Source: Lysinibacillus antri (GTDB lineage: Bacteria; Bacillota; Bacilli; Bacillales_A; Planococcaceae). From it: DNA of 60,473 nt. How positions within the stretch are numbered: position 1 is the first letter of the stretch; each line of letters begins with the position of its first letter. A model generated the notes under the pieces. It worked only from the letters and a program-made list of their open reading frames with translations. It made no database searches and had not been told where the DNA came from. The stretch is from positions 1 through 60,473 of the forward strand of contig NZ_RYYR01000024.1 of NCBI RefSeq assembly GCF_003977595.1. The letters are read 5' to 3'. Positions 28,295 through 37,700 of the stretch are shown in pieces. The position numbers and the translations under genes are program-made.

Positions 28295-29404
28295 ATGTGG
28301 CGTTATCAACATCCAACAGAAATCATCTTTGGACAAGGTGAGCTAGATAATATTGATGTCTATTTAGAACAACAAGGGGTGCAACGAGCACTTTTGATTG
28401 CAACAAACTCAATTGTTAAAAGTGGTGTAGCAGAAGAACTCGTATTAAAATGCAAGGGGAAAATTGCGGGTATTGTAAGCAATATTGAACCAAATCCAAC
28501 GATTCAAAATGTAGAGATGTGTGCACAAAAAGCGAGAGAATTCGAAGTCGATTACATTATTGCAATTGGTGGGGGCAGTGTGATCGATTGTGCTAAGGCA
28601 GTATGTGCAGTTGTTGCAGGAGAATGTACCGCTATGGAATTAATTGAGGGAAAAGAAATTACTGAAGCTTTACCACTGATTGCCATTCCTACTGTAAGCG
28701 GGGCGAGTAGTGAAGTGACTGGTACTACTGTAATCAGTTGGAAGGAAAAAGATATTAAAAGGGCATTTACTTCACCTCTTTTATATCCAAAACTAGCAAT
28801 AGTGGACCCATCGCTTACCTATAGTTGTCCGAAACATGTTACGGCGATTTCAGGGATTGATATCATTGCCCACTCTCTAGATTCTTTAGGAAGTGTGAAG
28901 TCTAGCCCATTAACGGAGCATTTTGCAATCGAAGCGGCAAAACTCGCTTTTGAAAATCTAGAAAGTGCAGTTGAGGGTAATACAGAAGCGAAGGATAGAC
29001 TCGCATTAGCAGCAGTTTTAGCAGGACTAGCCTTCTCTCAAACGGGTACAACTGCGTCACATGCTTGTTCATATATATTAACAGCTCGCTATGGTGTACC
29101 TCATGCAGAAGCTTGTGCGTTTACGTTAGATGCTTGGTTTAAAATAAATGTGCAACATAAACCGTTGTTAGAGTTACAAGTTCAGAAAATAGGGTTTGAA
29201 AATGTGGATGAGTTAGTAGTGGCATTAAATAAATTGAAAAAAGTCTTAGCTTTACGTACAACATTAGACGAACTTAGTATTCCGCTTGAAGAATTAGAGA
29301 TCATCGTTGAACATTCTTTTGGAGCTGCGAATATGAAAAACAATATTGCACCTGTTGATGAGGACATGATTCGTGAAGTTTTCTTATCAAAGCGAGCAAA
29401 GTAA
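28295..29404 (+). CDS. Iron-containing alcohol dehydrogenase
   Basis: A 369-residue group III alcohol dehydrogenase. The nucleotide-binding GGGSVIDCAKA is clear (about 84-94). Metal ligands fit GIDIIAHSLDSL (Asp and His), SHACSYIL and GVPHAEAC. The oxidation of primary alcohols or reverse aldehyde reduction with NAD(P) is expected; the physiological substrate is unknown. ATG 28295 follows AGGGGGG; an in-frame ATG at 28271 lies before that site. Monocistronic, transcribed away from thiC. Confidence 0.88.
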   Translation: MWRYQHPTEIIFGQGELDNIDVYLEQQGVQRALLIATNSIVKSGVAEELVLKCKGKIAGIVSNIEPNPTIQNVEMCAQKAREFEVDYIIAIGGGSVIDCAKAVCAVVAGECTAMELIEGKEITEALPLIAIPTVSGASSEVTGTTVISWKEKDIKRAFTSPLLYPKLAIVDPSLTYSCPKHVTAISGIDIIAHSLDSLGSVKSSPLTEHFAIEAAKLAFENLESAVEGNTEAKDRLALAAVLAGLAFSQTGTTASHACSYILTARYGVPHAEACAFTLDAWFKINVQHKPLLELQVQKIGFENVDELVVALNKLKKVLALRTTLDELSIPLEELEIIVEHSFGAANMKNNIAPVDEDMIREVFLSKRAK

Positions 29405-29571
29405 TTTTAGGGCTTGTAAGTAATCACAAATTGAGACAAGTGCCCACAATACTGAGACACTTAGTATCTTGTAAAACTAGTAAACCTGAAAATACAAAAC
29501 ACTAACAATTGAATCCCCTTTAAGGTAAAATAGTAAAATACTTCGAAAGTCGAAAGGAAAAGGGGATATGT

Positions 29572-31284
29572 ATGCTTTCTAAGTTTTTCTCTTACTATAA
29601 ACCGCATAAACGATTGTTTATTATCGATTTTACCAGTGCGATTATTGTGGCCATTCTTGAATTAGCCTTTCCAATCGCGGTCCAATGGTTTATTGACAAA
29701 TTACTCCCAACAAACGAGTGGGATACGATTGTAAAAGTTAGTATTCTTTTGTTACTTGTTTATGTATTGAGTACTATTTTAGACTTCATCGTAAACTATT
29801 TAGGGCATAAGCTAGGAATTAATATTGAAACCGATATGCGTCAAGATTTGTTCAATCATCTTCAAAAGCAGTCATTTCGCTTTTTTGATAACAATAAAAC
29901 GGGGCATTTAATGAGTCGCATTACCAATGATTTGTTTGATATTGGCGAATTTGCGCACCATGGACCGGAAGATTTCTTTATTGCTGTGATGACTTTTATC
30001 GGTGCCTTTGCCATTATGTTTAATGTGAACTCTACATTAGCACTTGTGGCATTAATCGTTGTACCATTTTTAATTTGGATTGTTACGTATAGCAATAAAA
30101 GAATGAATGCAGCATGGAAAGAAATGTACGGTAAAATTGCTGATGTAAACGGACGGGTTGAAGATAGCGTTGCAGGAATTCGAGTCGTGCAGTCCTTTAC
30201 CAATGAAACCTTTGAAATCGAACGTTTTCGTGTACAAAATGGCTTATTTAAAACCGCAAAACTGTACGCATATAAAGTAATGGCTGGGACGCATTCGGGT
30301 ATTTATATAATGACACGTCTATTAACATTAGTAGTTCTTGTGATGGGCGCTTGGTTAAGTTTTAATGGAAAACTTTCATATGGAGAGCTTGTTAGTTTTG
30401 TCCTGTATACCAATGTGTTAATTAAGCCAATTGATAAAATTAGCGCCTTACTGGAGTTATATCCAAAAGGAATGGCCGGCTTTAAACGTTTCCAAGAGAT
30501 GTTAGATGAGCAACCAGAAGTACAAGATAAAGAAGGGGCAGTGGATGTTCCACATTTACACGGAGATATCGCCTTTGAAAATGTGAGCTTTAATTATGAA
30601 AAAGATAAAGCGATCTTACAGAATATCTCCTTTGAGTTAAATGCAGGGGAGATGACCGCTTTTGTAGGGCCTTCTGGAGCAGGGAAAACAACCATTTGTT
30701 CATTGATTCCGCGCTTTTATGATGTAAATAGTGGCTCCATTAAAATAGACGGTATCGATGTACGAGATATGACAAAGCGTTCTTTACGTGAGCAAATTGG
30801 AATCGTTCAGCAAGATGTCTTCTTATTTACAGGCACAATCCGCGAAAATATTGCCTATGGAAAACGAGATGCTACAGAAGATGAAATAATCTATGCATTG
30901 AAAAAAGCACATTTAGAGGAGTTTGTTAATAGTTTAACGGACGGACTAAATACGCAAATTGGTGAACGTGGTCTGAAGCTTTCTGGAGGACAAAAACAAC
31001 GACTAGCCATTGCGCGGATGTTCTTAAAAAACCCTCCAATATTAATTTTGGATGAGGCGACATCTGCTCTTGATACAGAAACAGAAAAGATTATTCAAGA
31101 ATCTTTAGCCGAACTTGCTGAAAACCGGACAACGCTTGTCATTGCACACCGACTGGCAACAATTAAAGATGCTGATCGCGTGATTGTCGTAACACCAAAC
31201 GGAATAGAAGAAGACGGCTCATATAACAAATTAATTGAAGAAAACGGCATATTTGCAAGGTTACATCAGCACCAATATAGTTAA
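29572..31284 (+). CDS. ABC exporter, fused permease-ATPase
   Basis: A 570-residue type IV exporter half-transporter: six membrane helices (about 15-310), then the nucleotide-binding domain with Walker A GPSGAGKTT (about 364), signature LSGGQKQR, Walker B ILILDEATSALD and switch His (IAHRLAT). It probably exports lipid or drug-like compounds. AAAGGGG precedes ATG 29572. Immediately downstream lies the stump of a second exporter of the same kind, so this may once have been one half of a heterodimer (YfiB/YfiC-type pair). If so, it now must pair with itself or be inactive. Confidence 0.92.
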   Translation: MLSKFFSYYKPHKRLFIIDFTSAIIVAILELAFPIAVQWFIDKLLPTNEWDTIVKVSILLLLVYVLSTILDFIVNYLGHKLGINIETDMRQDLFNHLQKQSFRFFDNNKTGHLMSRITNDLFDIGEFAHHGPEDFFIAVMTFIGAFAIMFNVNSTLALVALIVVPFLIWIVTYSNKRMNAAWKEMYGKIADVNGRVEDSVAGIRVVQSFTNETFEIERFRVQNGLFKTAKLYAYKVMAGTHSGIYIMTRLLTLVVLVMGAWLSFNGKLSYGELVSFVLYTNVLIKPIDKISALLELYPKGMAGFKRFQEMLDEQPEVQDKEGAVDVPHLHGDIAFENVSFNYEKDKAILQNISFELNAGEMTAFVGPSGAGKTTICSLIPRFYDVNSGSIKIDGIDVRDMTKRSLREQIGIVQQDVFLFTGTIRENIAYGKRDATEDEIIYALKKAHLEEFVNSLTDGLNTQIGERGLKLSGGQKQRLAIARMFLKNPPILILDEATSALDTETEKIIQESLAELAENRTTLVIAHRLATIKDADRVIVVTPNGIEEDGSYNKLIEENGIFARLHQHQYS

Positions 31285-31288
31285 GGTA

Positions 31289-31320
31289 GAGGGGATGTCC
31301 AGAAAGTGGCGTCCCCTTTA
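31289..31320 (+). terminator. ABC exporter terminator
   Basis: GAGGGGATG-type arm pairs with CGTCCCCTT. It ends at the left edge of the second 159-bp repeat, which supplies or shares its TTTAT tail. Confidence 0.6.
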
Positions 31321-31475
31321 TCCCGCATTAACGGGCAGTAAAGACCCCCACCTCAAGACTTAAGTAAAACAAAAAGGATAGGTGGGAGATCAACTGCCCG
31401 TAAAAGCCCGATTGGTTCAACTAACAATCCGTGGGGGATGAAGAAAACCCCCACGGATTGAAGTTTCACTTTATT
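31317..31475. repeat. 159-bp hairpin repeat, copy 2
   Basis: Matches 244-402 over 159 bp with three substitutions, same orientation. All three hairpin stems are kept, though one pair in the inner stem is lost (CCCCCACCT instead of CTCCCACCT). The right edge (GTTTCACTTTATT) falls exactly where the ABC exporter stump begins, so the element marks an insertion or deletion junction. Confidence 0.85.
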
Positions 31476-31678
31476 CCGAAAGTATCGTTCAACAAGCATT
31501 ATCTCGATTAATGGAAGGACGTACAACCTTTGTGATTGCCCATCGATTATCAACAATTGTGGACGCAAATAAGATTATTTTTATTGAAAAGGGCAAAATC
31601 ACAGGGATTGGAACGCATGAAGCATTAATTCAAAATCATGCACTTTACCGCAAATATGCAGAACAACAATTAACATAA
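31475..31678 (+). pseudogene. 3' stump of second ABC exporter
   Basis: An open frame without start encodes only the end of an exporter ATPase domain: [27 protein letters not shown] (post-D-loop and switch His), then [14 protein letters not shown] and a terminal [10 protein letters not shown] with TAA at 31678. The membrane domain, Walker A, signature and Walker B are all absent. The break coincides with the right end of repeat copy 2. It is most likely the deleted partner of the upstream exporter. The 200 bases after it are non-coding, with a hairpin near 31728-31770. Confidence 0.88.
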
Positions 31679-31887
31679 AAACGAAAGCTAAGTGTATGGA
31701 AGTTTATATAAGTACATTTAAATTAGAAGACAAAGCTAAAGGCGTCGTTCAACGATTCTTTAGCTTTTTCTATTCCTAAGACATGGGAGGTATGTAAGGA
31801 ATTTCCGCTTTGGTCCCATTCTCCTATTCTAATCTAAAGACATTTATACTATTATTCAAATAACTACTTATTTCGAATCAGGAAAAA

Positions 31888-34221
31888 ATGAAGGAAGAAG
31901 TGGAGAAAATGGAACCAGGAAAAGGAAAATCCAGCATTTTTAAACGGCTATTTAATAAAGGGATAGAGGAATCTACAATTCAAGAAAATCCTCAAATAAA
32001 CCCACTCTTATTAAAGAAAAGTGAAGCTAGTACATCAACAAATAAAGCGCTAGTGAAAGAAACACAAATAAATGATAGGGAACTTTCCTTAGAAGATAAT
32101 ATCAATAACTTGCAATATATATTTGATAATTTGTCTTCAGGCATTTGGATGAGAGATTCCGTTAACGGAAAATTTGTCTATGCTTCAAAAGGTTTGGAAG
32201 AACTTTTCCAAATTCCTTTAGGGAAGTTTTATGAAGATGCAACCGTTTGGCAACGAATGATCCATCCACTCCATCAAAAAGAAGTGAAAGAAAGTCTTGA
32301 GTTAGTATCGAAGGGTAAAACCGTACAAATGATTTACCGTATTCAGAGTGGTGATGGCAAAACAAAATGGTTACTAGAACAAATTGTGCCACGTATTAAT
32401 TCGGAAAAAGAAGTCAATCAAATTTTTGGAATCGTCACGGACATCACGCATGAAATGAAAATAGAGGAAAAACTAAATTATTTAGAAGAGTACGATGCGC
32501 TTACGAACTTACCGAACCAAAAAAGTTTGTTTGAAAAGTTAGACTTCCTTTGCCGACAAGAAGAACCATTTGCGGTATTTTATTTAGACATTGACCGTTT
32601 TAATGTTATTAACAATTCACTAGGCTATGCAATCGGAGACGAGGCATTAAAACTAATAGCTCAACGATTTTCGATGTTAACCCCGGAAGATGGATACCTA
32701 GCCCGATTAAATGGCAATGATTTTATTATGGTCATCAAAAATTTCCAAAGTGAAAATGCAATTTATCATTTCGCAGAAGAAGTAAACAAAACGATTGAAC
32801 AACCATTTACAATACAAGATTATCTTTTACATTTGTCCACAAGTATAGGTATTACCTTTTATCCAGAAGAGGGACAAGATCGCCAAACTTTACTTGAAAA
32901 CGCTCATACTGCATTATATCAGGCAAAGCGCCAAGGGAAAAATACGTATCAGCCTTATTCACACTCTAAAGATATTCCTTCATATAAAAAGTATGTACTC
33001 GACCGAGATATGCGCAATGCGATTTTAAACGAAGAGTTTGAGTTATATTTCCAACCACAAATTGAGCCTCAAAAGGGATTTTTAGTAGGAGCAGAAGTTT
33101 TAATACGTTGGCACCATCCACAATGGGGTGATATTTCACCTGCAGAATTTATCCCACTTGCTGAAGAAAATCATATGGTGAATACAATAATCGATTGGGA
33201 AATTGAAAAGGTATGCGCATTATTAAATGAATGGAAAATGAGCGGATATCGACTTTATCCTGTTTCGATCAATATTTCGCCGATCCGTTTTATGAAAAAA
33301 GGGTTAGTTCAATATGTTGAGGAACAACTAAAAAAATATGAGGTCGAGCCCAAATACGTAGAACTAGAGATTACAGAAAGCTCCTTATTAAAAACAGATC
33401 AAAATGTTTTATCAATTTTAAAAGAATTAAAAAATATTGGTGTGAAAGTATCAGTCGATGATTTTGGAACGGGCTATTCATCACTAGATTTACTTAGAAA
33501 AATTAAACCAGACACCATTAAGATTGATAAGACATTTATTCAAAATATTGCTGCTCAAAGTGAATCAGATAAAGCTGTGATTGCATCCATTCTGTTTTTA
33601 GGGAAACGACTCGGAATGCAAATTGTCGCTGAAGGGGTAGAGGAAGTAGAACAATTAGAGTTCTTAAGGCAAAATGAATGTGATATTATTCAAGGTTTCT
33701 TATTTTCACAGCCTGTTCCTCAAAGTCAGTATGAAAAAATCATTCAAGTAGGCTATTTAAAACCCCAGTATAGAGCAAAAAGAAAAACGGGTCTAAGGGA
33801 AAATCGGAAATTTTATCGATTTGAATTACCGTTCCACGTTCGAGGAAGAATGACGATTGCAGAAGTAAATAATCAAGTAGTAAACGTAGGATCGACACCA
33901 ATACTAGTGGCGAACATTGGTCTCGGAGGGGTTAAGGTCTTATCGAATTTGAAGTTACCTGTGAATTCCAACATGAAATTTAAATTTCAATTTAAAATTT
34001 TAAATGAAGTCATTGAAGCTTATGGCGCCTTAAGATGGATTGAAGACGTTCATCCAAATGTCTATTCGTATGGTGTTAGCTTTAATTTGAATCGAAATTT
34101 AGAAGATAAATTAGCCAAATTAATTAATCGAATGACCACATTAAAAATTAAAAATGAAGTAATCCCCAATACAGAATTTGTCTACGAACAAGTGAATCAA
34201 TATTTTAATAGCGAAAATTAA
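31888..34221 (+). CDS. PAS-GGDEF-EAL-PilZ cyclic-di-GMP protein
   Basis: A 777-residue cytoplasmic protein. Order: basic N-tail, PAS (about 75-190), GGDEF-like domain (about 205-360), EAL domain (about 370-620) and PilZ (about 640-760). The GGDEF motif is degenerate (NGNDF), so cyclase activity is unlikely. The phosphodiesterase looks intact: AEVLIRW, INISPIRF, EITES, DDFGTGYSS, KIDKTFI, AEGVEE and QGFLFSQP. PilZ shows RKFYR (RxxxR), but the second motif is NIGLGG with Ser replaced by Gly. Likely a cyclic-di-GMP hydrolase regulated by its PAS, degenerate GGDEF and PilZ modules. Monocistronic. Start taken at ATG 31888; ATG 31909 is an alternative. Confidence 0.9.
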   Translation: MKEEVEKMEPGKGKSSIFKRLFNKGIEESTIQENPQINPLLLKKSEASTSTNKALVKETQINDRELSLEDNINNLQYIFDNLSSGIWMRDSVNGKFVYASKGLEELFQIPLGKFYEDATVWQRMIHPLHQKEVKESLELVSKGKTVQMIYRIQSGDGKTKWLLEQIVPRINSEKEVNQIFGIVTDITHEMKIEEKLNYLEEYDALTNLPNQKSLFEKLDFLCRQEEPFAVFYLDIDRFNVINNSLGYAIGDEALKLIAQRFSMLTPEDGYLARLNGNDFIMVIKNFQSENAIYHFAEEVNKTIEQPFTIQDYLLHLSTSIGITFYPEEGQDRQTLLENAHTALYQAKRQGKNTYQPYSHSKDIPSYKKYVLDRDMRNAILNEEFELYFQPQIEPQKGFLVGAEVLIRWHHPQWGDISPAEFIPLAEENHMVNTIIDWEIEKVCALLNEWKMSGYRLYPVSINISPIRFMKKGLVQYVEEQLKKYEVEPKYVELEITESSLLKTDQNVLSILKELKNIGVKVSVDDFGTGYSSLDLLRKIKPDTIKIDKTFIQNIAAQSESDKAVIASILFLGKRLGMQIVAEGVEEVEQLEFLRQNECDIIQGFLFSQPVPQSQYEKIIQVGYLKPQYRAKRKTGLRENRKFYRFELPFHVRGRMTIAEVNNQVVNVGSTPILVANIGLGGVKVLSNLKLPVNSNMKFKFQFKILNEVIEAYGALRWIEDVHPNVYSYGVSFNLNRNLEDKLAKLINRMTTLKIKNEVIPNTEFVYEQVNQYFNSEN

Positions 34222-34271
34222 AAAAGCCCTAAAACGTGTAAGTGATAAACTCATACGTTTCAGGGCTTTTA
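34222..34271. terminator. Bidirectional terminator
   Basis: AAAAGCCCT pairs with AGGGCTTTT around a secondary stem (AAACGT-type arms), between convergent genes. Confidence 0.8.
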
Positions 34272-34276
34272 ACAAG

Positions 34277-34690
34277 TTAGTTTAAATAGGGCAGCACGTT
34301 ATTCGCAATAACTTCTTCACCAGCTCTAATCCATCGAACTTGATCCTCGATTGGTCCATCTTTATCAATAGGGGTTTGGAATTGACTAAAACCAGTAGCA
34401 TCTGCTAGGGAACTTCCATCGTGTTCTAAACCGAGGTGTACAATATGTTTAATTACATACGGTGTTTCGAAGCTAATATGTGCATTGTACGAATCAAGCT
34501 GACCATCAATGACTTTAAAAGGCATTCGTAAATAAATACTCTCCGCATCATCTTTTGACAGGATATTGTCAAAAAAGCCTTTATCATAATCCCAATAACT
34601 GCCTAAAGTAAAGCCGGACTCTTTAATTTGATCACGTATTACGCCAAATTGTGCATGTTTACCTTCAATATTTGTTTCTAATTTTAACAT
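34277..34690 (-). CDS. YugN-like family protein
   Basis: A 137-residue cytoplasmic protein resembling Bacillus YugN (N-terminal LETNIEGKHAQFGVIRDQIKESGFTLGSYWDYDKGFFD; later IYLRMPFKVIDGQLD). Function of the family is unknown; in B. subtilis it is a small conserved protein. ATG 34690 follows GGAGAG; a TTG at 34732 in frame has no ribosome site. Monocistronic, convergent with the cyclic-di-GMP gene. Confidence 0.8.
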   Translation of the reverse strand: MLKLETNIEGKHAQFGVIRDQIKESGFTLGSYWDYDKGFFDNILSKDDAESIYLRMPFKVIDGQLDSYNAHISFETPYVIKHIVHLGLEHDGSSLADATGFSQFQTPIDKDGPIEDQVRWIRAGEEVIANNVLPYLN

Positions 34691-34781
34691 GTTACTCGCT
34701 CTCTCCAATGTTTTTATTTTTAGTTTAGACAAAAAGAGTTGTTAGTAATACGTAAATAAAGAAAAAAGCACCACAACAAAA

Positions 34782-35570
34782 TTAGCGGGTGCTGCTTGCG
34801 TATTCGAGAGGCATTAAGGAGAGGGCTTCTTCTGCACTAGAAAATGGCTCACCTAAAAGTAATAATCGCTCTATATAGTGTACAACTGGTTCTGGTAATT
34901 GTAATTCTTGTTGCCAGCTTCGTTCTTTCTTTATGGTAGGTGTATAAGTGGAATAAAGTAGAAAAAGTAGAAAGTGCCCTATGAAATATAAATCACTGAT
35001 ATGATTTTGCGCTCTTTTCGGGTTATCAATAACTTCTGATTGAATGTTCTTATCTATATAGGAAGCTAAGCCAAAATCAATAATGTAAAGTTGATCATCT
35101 TTAAAGAGTATATTCGGTATACGCAAATCACGATGTACAATCCCTTTATTATGAAGAATCACCACATATTCAAGGAGTTGTTTTGTGATGGATAATGATT
35201 GGTCTAGTGAAAATGTATTGCCGTCTCGAAAAATCGCCTGTTCGAAAGTTTGACCCTCGATAAAATCCATAATGTAAAAAGGAATATTTTCTATTTCACC
35301 TTGCGAGATGACAGAAGGCGTATTCAGCAACCCAATCTCTTTTAAAAGTTGAATTTCTAAATTGAATTTTTGACGAAGCTTTTCTTTTGAACGGTGTTTC
35401 GCTTTCATACGTTTCAAGACATATTTTTTGTGTGACCCTGAATGTTCTATTAAATAGGCTACACCATAAGAACCGACACCCAGTTCTTCAATATAGCGAT
35501 AGTCCGTGTTATTTTCTAAAAATGCCTTAACGTGTTTATGATATTTTGTTTCTGCCAGTAAACTAAGCAT
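34782..35570 (-). CDS. Serine/threonine protein kinase, YbdM/YrzF-like
   Basis: A 262-residue compact eukaryotic-like kinase. Glycine loop GVGSYGVAY (about 31-39), catalytic Lys in YVLKRMKAK, C-helix Glu in FNLEIQLL, catalytic loop HRDLRIPN and the DFG motif in IIDFGLA. The C-lobe is short and there is no sensor or membrane helix, so it is soluble, like B. subtilis YbdM/YrzF. The start is two bases after the stop of the small Ser/Arg-rich gene, so the two are co-translated. That neighbour could be a substrate or adaptor; this is inference from the pairing. Confidence 0.88.
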   Translation of the reverse strand: MLSLLAETKYHKHVKAFLENNTDYRYIEELGVGSYGVAYLIEHSGSHKKYVLKRMKAKHRSKEKLRQKFNLEIQLLKEIGLLNTPSVISQGEIENIPFYIMDFIEGQTFEQAIFRDGNTFSLDQSLSITKQLLEYVVILHNKGIVHRDLRIPNILFKDDQLYIIDFGLASYIDKNIQSEVIDNPKRAQNHISDLYFIGHFLLFLLYSTYTPTIKKERSWQQELQLPEPVVHYIERLLLLGEPFSSAEEALSLMPLEYASSTR

Positions 35571-35572
35571 GC

Positions 35573-35755
35573 TTAACTTCCAAAGAAACTACCTGAGCTA
35601 AAAAAGCTTTTAGAACTGAACATGCCGGAACTGCGTTTATATCCTCTTTTATAATGCTTGTGTCCATAATAATTTTGCTTATGGGAATACTTTCTTCGGC
35701 TACTTGAGTAACGACGGCCTCCTCCGAATAACGCTTTAAATAACTTATCAAACAT
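35573..35755 (-). CDS. Small Ser/Arg/Tyr-rich basic protein
   Basis: A 60-residue, strongly basic protein with RRYSSSRRKYSHKQ, YGHKHYKRGYKRSS, and a Phe/Ser-rich end. Very low complexity; unlike a folded domain. ATG 35755 is preceded by AAAGGGCGG. Directly upstream of the kinase gene, with a two-base gap, so expression is coupled. The dense Ser and Tyr residues beside basic residues are what a kinase substrate could look like. The overlapping 65-codon frame (35563-35760) has no ribosome site and is rejected. Confidence 0.7.
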   Translation of the reverse strand: MFDKLFKALFGGGRRYSSSRRKYSHKQNYYGHKHYKRGYKRSSGMFSSKSFFSSGSFFGS

Positions 35756-35982
35756 AACAATCCGCCCTTTCTAAATAAGTAATAAAAAGTTAAAAGTTAA
35801 AGATAATTATTATACGATTTGAAAGAATAGAAGTTTCATCCCCTTACAAAATTTCATCTAAGTTATTATTCTCCCTATAAGTAAATGGAATTATATTCTA
35901 ATTTAGTAGGAAGTATTTAGATATTTAGGAAAAATATATGTTACAATTAATGAGGTTTAATATTTTAATAGGAGGTTCACAT

Positions 35983-37620
35983 ATGAAATTAGCAAAATTA
36001 TTTCCATCATTAGTTGCATTTCTACTAATCTTTGCTCTATCAGTTCCAAAAGTAGATGCTGCGTTTAAAGATGTTCGTGATACATATTGGGCATCAGATA
36101 TCATCAATGAATTCGTTGAAGCAGGCATTATAAGCGGGTACGAGGATGAAACATTCCGTCCAGGCAACACTGTGACACGTGAACAGGCAGCCATTATTAT
36201 TTCGCGTGCTTTAAAATTAGATACAACGAATGTGAAGCCTGTAAATTATAGTGATATTAAAGAAAGCGATAACGCGTATAAAGCGATCGCTACAGTTACA
36301 AATGCCGGCATTATGATTGGTGTTGATGGCAAGTTCGAACCAAAACAACCAATTACACGCGTTCAATTAGCAACAATTTTAACAAAATCATTTGATTTAA
36401 AAGGAAATGGTACATCATTATTTAAAGATGTTCCAAAAAACCATAGTGCTTACAATACAATTGATGCACTATACGCGAATAAAATCGCTTTAGGTTATAC
36501 AAATGGAGCATTTAAGCCAGAAAAACCAACAACTCGTGCGGAATTTATTGCATTCTTAGATCGAGCATTAAATTTGAAAGAACAAAATACAACTGAACCT
36601 GAAACAGAGACAGAAAATGAATCAGAATCAGTTGCAGATCTTTTAAAAGAAGTGTATGCAAATGAGCAAAATTTATCTTCATATGAATTCAATGGAAAAA
36701 TGAATTTAGGTATTCTTTTCCCAGAGTCTGCTGTAACAACACCAGAAGATAAAGCATTATTTGATATGTTAAAAGATATCAATGTTGAAATTTCAGGTGC
36801 ATATCAAAAAGACCCTATGCATTTTGAAGCAAATATTGACGTAACAATTAAAGGTGATGTTCAAACAACCTTTACGATTCCAATGGTTATGACAGAAGAT
36901 AAAATATGGGTGAAATTACCGAATTCTCCACTGTTACCTTTACCACAAGAATTTCAAGGTAAGTTTATTGAACTAAATCTTCAACAGCTTACACAAATGG
37001 CAGGACAACCTAGCAGTGCGCTAGATATGAATTTACAAACAAAACTTGGTATGGATATTATTAATCTATTTGTAGATTTACTTGGTAATGATTTTTATAA
37101 AGAAGTAGCTTTAGATTCTGTTGTGGTACCAACAGGTGTAGAAGGGGATAAAGTAATTAAATTTGAGGTAACGAACGAAACATTAAAACCATTCGTAAAT
37201 GTAGTATTTAATGAACTACTACCTCAAATGTTCGAATTAATTGCACAAAACCCAGAATACGTGAAAGCATTAGGATTTACGCCAGAGGATATTGCGTTAA
37301 CGAAAGATTTATTCTCAAGTGAAGAATTTAATTTAGATGAAGTAGTCTCTGAGATTAATAAATTTTTAACGATTAATCAATTTGATGAGCATATTGTCAT
37401 TACACAAGATAACTATATTGGGTACGATGTAGTGAACGTTGATATTACAATGACAATGGAAGGCGAAACGCTTGGTCTTAAGTTATTCTTTGATCAATCA
37501 AAATCAAAAGTAAATGAGCAAATTAAATTCCCTATAGGTATTCCATCTGGTGATAATGTGATTCCGTTTGAAAAGTTAATGGAAATGGAACAACAAGCAT
37601 TAAATACAGAAAGTAAATAA
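35983..37620 (+). CDS. S-layer homology (SLH) domain protein
   Basis: A 545-residue secreted protein. Signal peptide about 1-26 (cut near VDA-AFKD), then three SLH repeats (about 27-190) with the hallmarks AFKDVRDTYWASDIINEFVEAGIISGYEDETFRP, ITRVQLATILTKSF and ALGYTNGAFKPEKPTTRAEF, which bind pyruvylated secondary wall polymer. An acidic linker follows (TEPETETENESES), and a ~340-residue C-terminal beta-rich domain (about 205-545) of no clear family. AGGAGG precedes ATG 35983. Monocistronic. Cell-surface structural or adhesive role likely. Confidence 0.9.
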   Translation: MKLAKLFPSLVAFLLIFALSVPKVDAAFKDVRDTYWASDIINEFVEAGIISGYEDETFRPGNTVTREQAAIIISRALKLDTTNVKPVNYSDIKESDNAYKAIATVTNAGIMIGVDGKFEPKQPITRVQLATILTKSFDLKGNGTSLFKDVPKNHSAYNTIDALYANKIALGYTNGAFKPEKPTTRAEFIAFLDRALNLKEQNTTEPETETENESESVADLLKEVYANEQNLSSYEFNGKMNLGILFPESAVTTPEDKALFDMLKDINVEISGAYQKDPMHFEANIDVTIKGDVQTTFTIPMVMTEDKIWVKLPNSPLLPLPQEFQGKFIELNLQQLTQMAGQPSSALDMNLQTKLGMDIINLFVDLLGNDFYKEVALDSVVVPTGVEGDKVIKFEVTNETLKPFVNVVFNELLPQMFELIAQNPEYVKALGFTPEDIALTKDLFSSEEFNLDEVVSEINKFLTINQFDEHIVITQDNYIGYDVVNVDITMTMEGETLGLKLFFDQSKSKVNEQIKFPIGIPSGDNVIPFEKLMEMEQQALNTESK

Positions 37621-37627
37621 TACAGAT

Positions 37628-37671
37628 TAAGGCCTTGTAGATTTCAATCATTCTACAAGGCCTTATTTTTA
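37628..37671 (+). terminator. SLH gene terminator
   Basis: Perfect 14-bp stem TAAGGCCTTGTAGA with TCTACAAGGCCTTA followed by TTTTTA. Confidence 0.9.
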
Positions 37672-37700
37672 AGATAAGGAAGTTTAAATTTTTGGAGTTT

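Noticed and set aside
31353..31568. 71-codon minus-strand ORF across repeat copy 2
   Set aside because: It spans the repeat and the ABC stump on the opposite strand, and the equivalent frame is not preserved as a gene at copy 1.
35563..35760. 65-codon ORF overlapping the small Ser/Arg-rich gene
   Set aside because: No ribosome site, and it overlaps the kinase start. The alternative frame (35573-35755) has a clear AAAGGGCGG and is coupled to the kinase.
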